Assembly: GCF_001571345.1 (NCBI RefSeq)
Contig: NZ_BCTP01000023.1
Location: 1 to 47,964 of the forward strand
Origin: Komagataeibacter xylinus NBRC 15237
Lineage (GTDB): Bacteria > Pseudomonadota > Alphaproteobacteria > Acetobacterales > Acetobacteraceae
DNA: 47,964 bases
Direction: 5' to 3'
Under the pieces are notes generated by a model. That model ran no database searches, had not been told where the DNA came from, and saw nothing but the letters and a program-made list of their open reading frames with translations. The position numbers were made by a program, and so were the translations under genes. Of this stretch, positions 47,763 to 47,964 are shown piece by piece. Position 1 is the first letter of the stretch; the number at the start of each line of letters is the position of its first letter.

Positions 47763-47964
47763 GAGGGTTCTAAAAACCCCCTGGTTTTGAGGTCTTCTGT
47801 ATGATTCTATTTCTTCTGCGTTGATTGAGGGAATGGCGATATGAAGCAGTCTGGTTTCTTTGATGTTGAAGAGCGTCTTGCCCGGCTGAGTGGGCTTGGC
47901 GATCAGCTCGAAGCGTTTTCCCGGACTGTGGATTTTGAAGCGTTCCGTCCTGATCTGGACAAGG
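47762..47964 (+). mobile_element. IS5-family insertion sequence, left end (continues beyond the window)
   Basis: The break in the NERD gene is near 47762-47764, where GGAGGGTTCTAAAAACCCC begins, probably the left terminal inverted repeat. About 80 bases later the transposase starts. The right end, the matching repeat and the target duplication lie outside the window, so the exact boundary is uncertain. Confidence 0.7.
47841..47964 (+). CDS. IS5-family transposase, N-terminal part
   Basis: The frame starts at ATG 47841 after TGAGGGAATGG and runs off the window after 41 codons. The sequence (MKQSGFFDVEERLARLSGLG, then DQLEAFSRTVDFEAFRPDLD) is the typical start of an IS5-family DDE transposase found in many Acetobacteraceae and other alphaproteobacteria. 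The catalytic residues would come later and are not seen. It disrupts the NERD gene. Confidence 0.88.
   Translation, partial: MKQSGFFDVEERLARLSGLGDQLEAFSRTVDFEAFRPDLDK

Noticed and set aside
1-47964. CRISPR array, tRNA or rRNA genes
   Set aside because: I saw no regularly spaced repeats and no tRNA-like cloverleaf or rRNA sequence in the window.

Overview
The window reads as a stretch of a large conjugative plasmid of an alphaproteobacterium, most likely an acetic acid bacterium (Acetobacteraceae). The evidence is moderately high GC, a RepC-type replication initiator, a GapR-family (DUF2312) gene, a MOBF relaxase, a near-complete I-type (Dot/Icm, IncI Tra-like) type IV secretion system, and the start of an IS5-family transposase of the kind common in that family. 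The genus assignment is inference.

Layout. 1-5.5 kb: small accessory membrane or exported proteins, a protein built of four tandem winged-helix repeats, and a duplicated regulatory block (104-bp triple-hairpin repeat, AT-rich spacer, structured leader), whose second copy drives only a decayed 41-codon remnant. 5.5-14 kb: exported lytic transglycosylase, ParA-like ATPase with a tail-anchored partner, BRO-N protein, HU, a relaxosome-type small protein and the MOBF relaxase-helicase. 14-33.7 kb, minus strand: T4SS block. Read in transcription order it is dotI-dotH-dotG-dotF-dotE-dotP-dotN-dotO, terminator, dotD-dotC-dotB-icmT-x-lytic transglycosylase-dotM-x-dotL-DUF1173-x. The first eight genes follow the icmL-K-E-G-C-D-J-B order known from Legionella. 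33.8-35.8 kb: two regulators (GcrA-like, tandem XRE). 35.9-43.2 kb, plus strand: TcpQ-like protein, exported proteins, a 470-residue hydrophilic protein, dotA and a lipoprotein. 43.3-45.3 kb, minus: IcmV-like and thioredoxin-fold proteins and a small hypothetical. 45.3-48 kb: repC with a probable countertranscribed RNA, gapR, and a NERD-domain gene cut by an insertion sequence.

The most notable finding is a plasmid-wide regulatory signature. A short motif, RGTCGCAWGWT, occurs at 17 transcription-unit starts on both strands, usually 39-49 nt before the start codon. In about eleven cases the 5' leader between motif and start can form a hairpin that pairs with the Shine-Dalgarno sequence, with a different stem sequence each time. 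One copy forms a perfect inverted repeat just before a small helix-turn-helix gene. This links conjugation genes, repC and gapR in one apparent regulon.

The second notable finding is that dotO, the T4SS ATPase, carries an in-frame TGA directly after its Walker B aspartate-glutamate pair, with the rest of the protein open in the same frame. All functional calls are from reading motifs, gene order and length; no database search was run.
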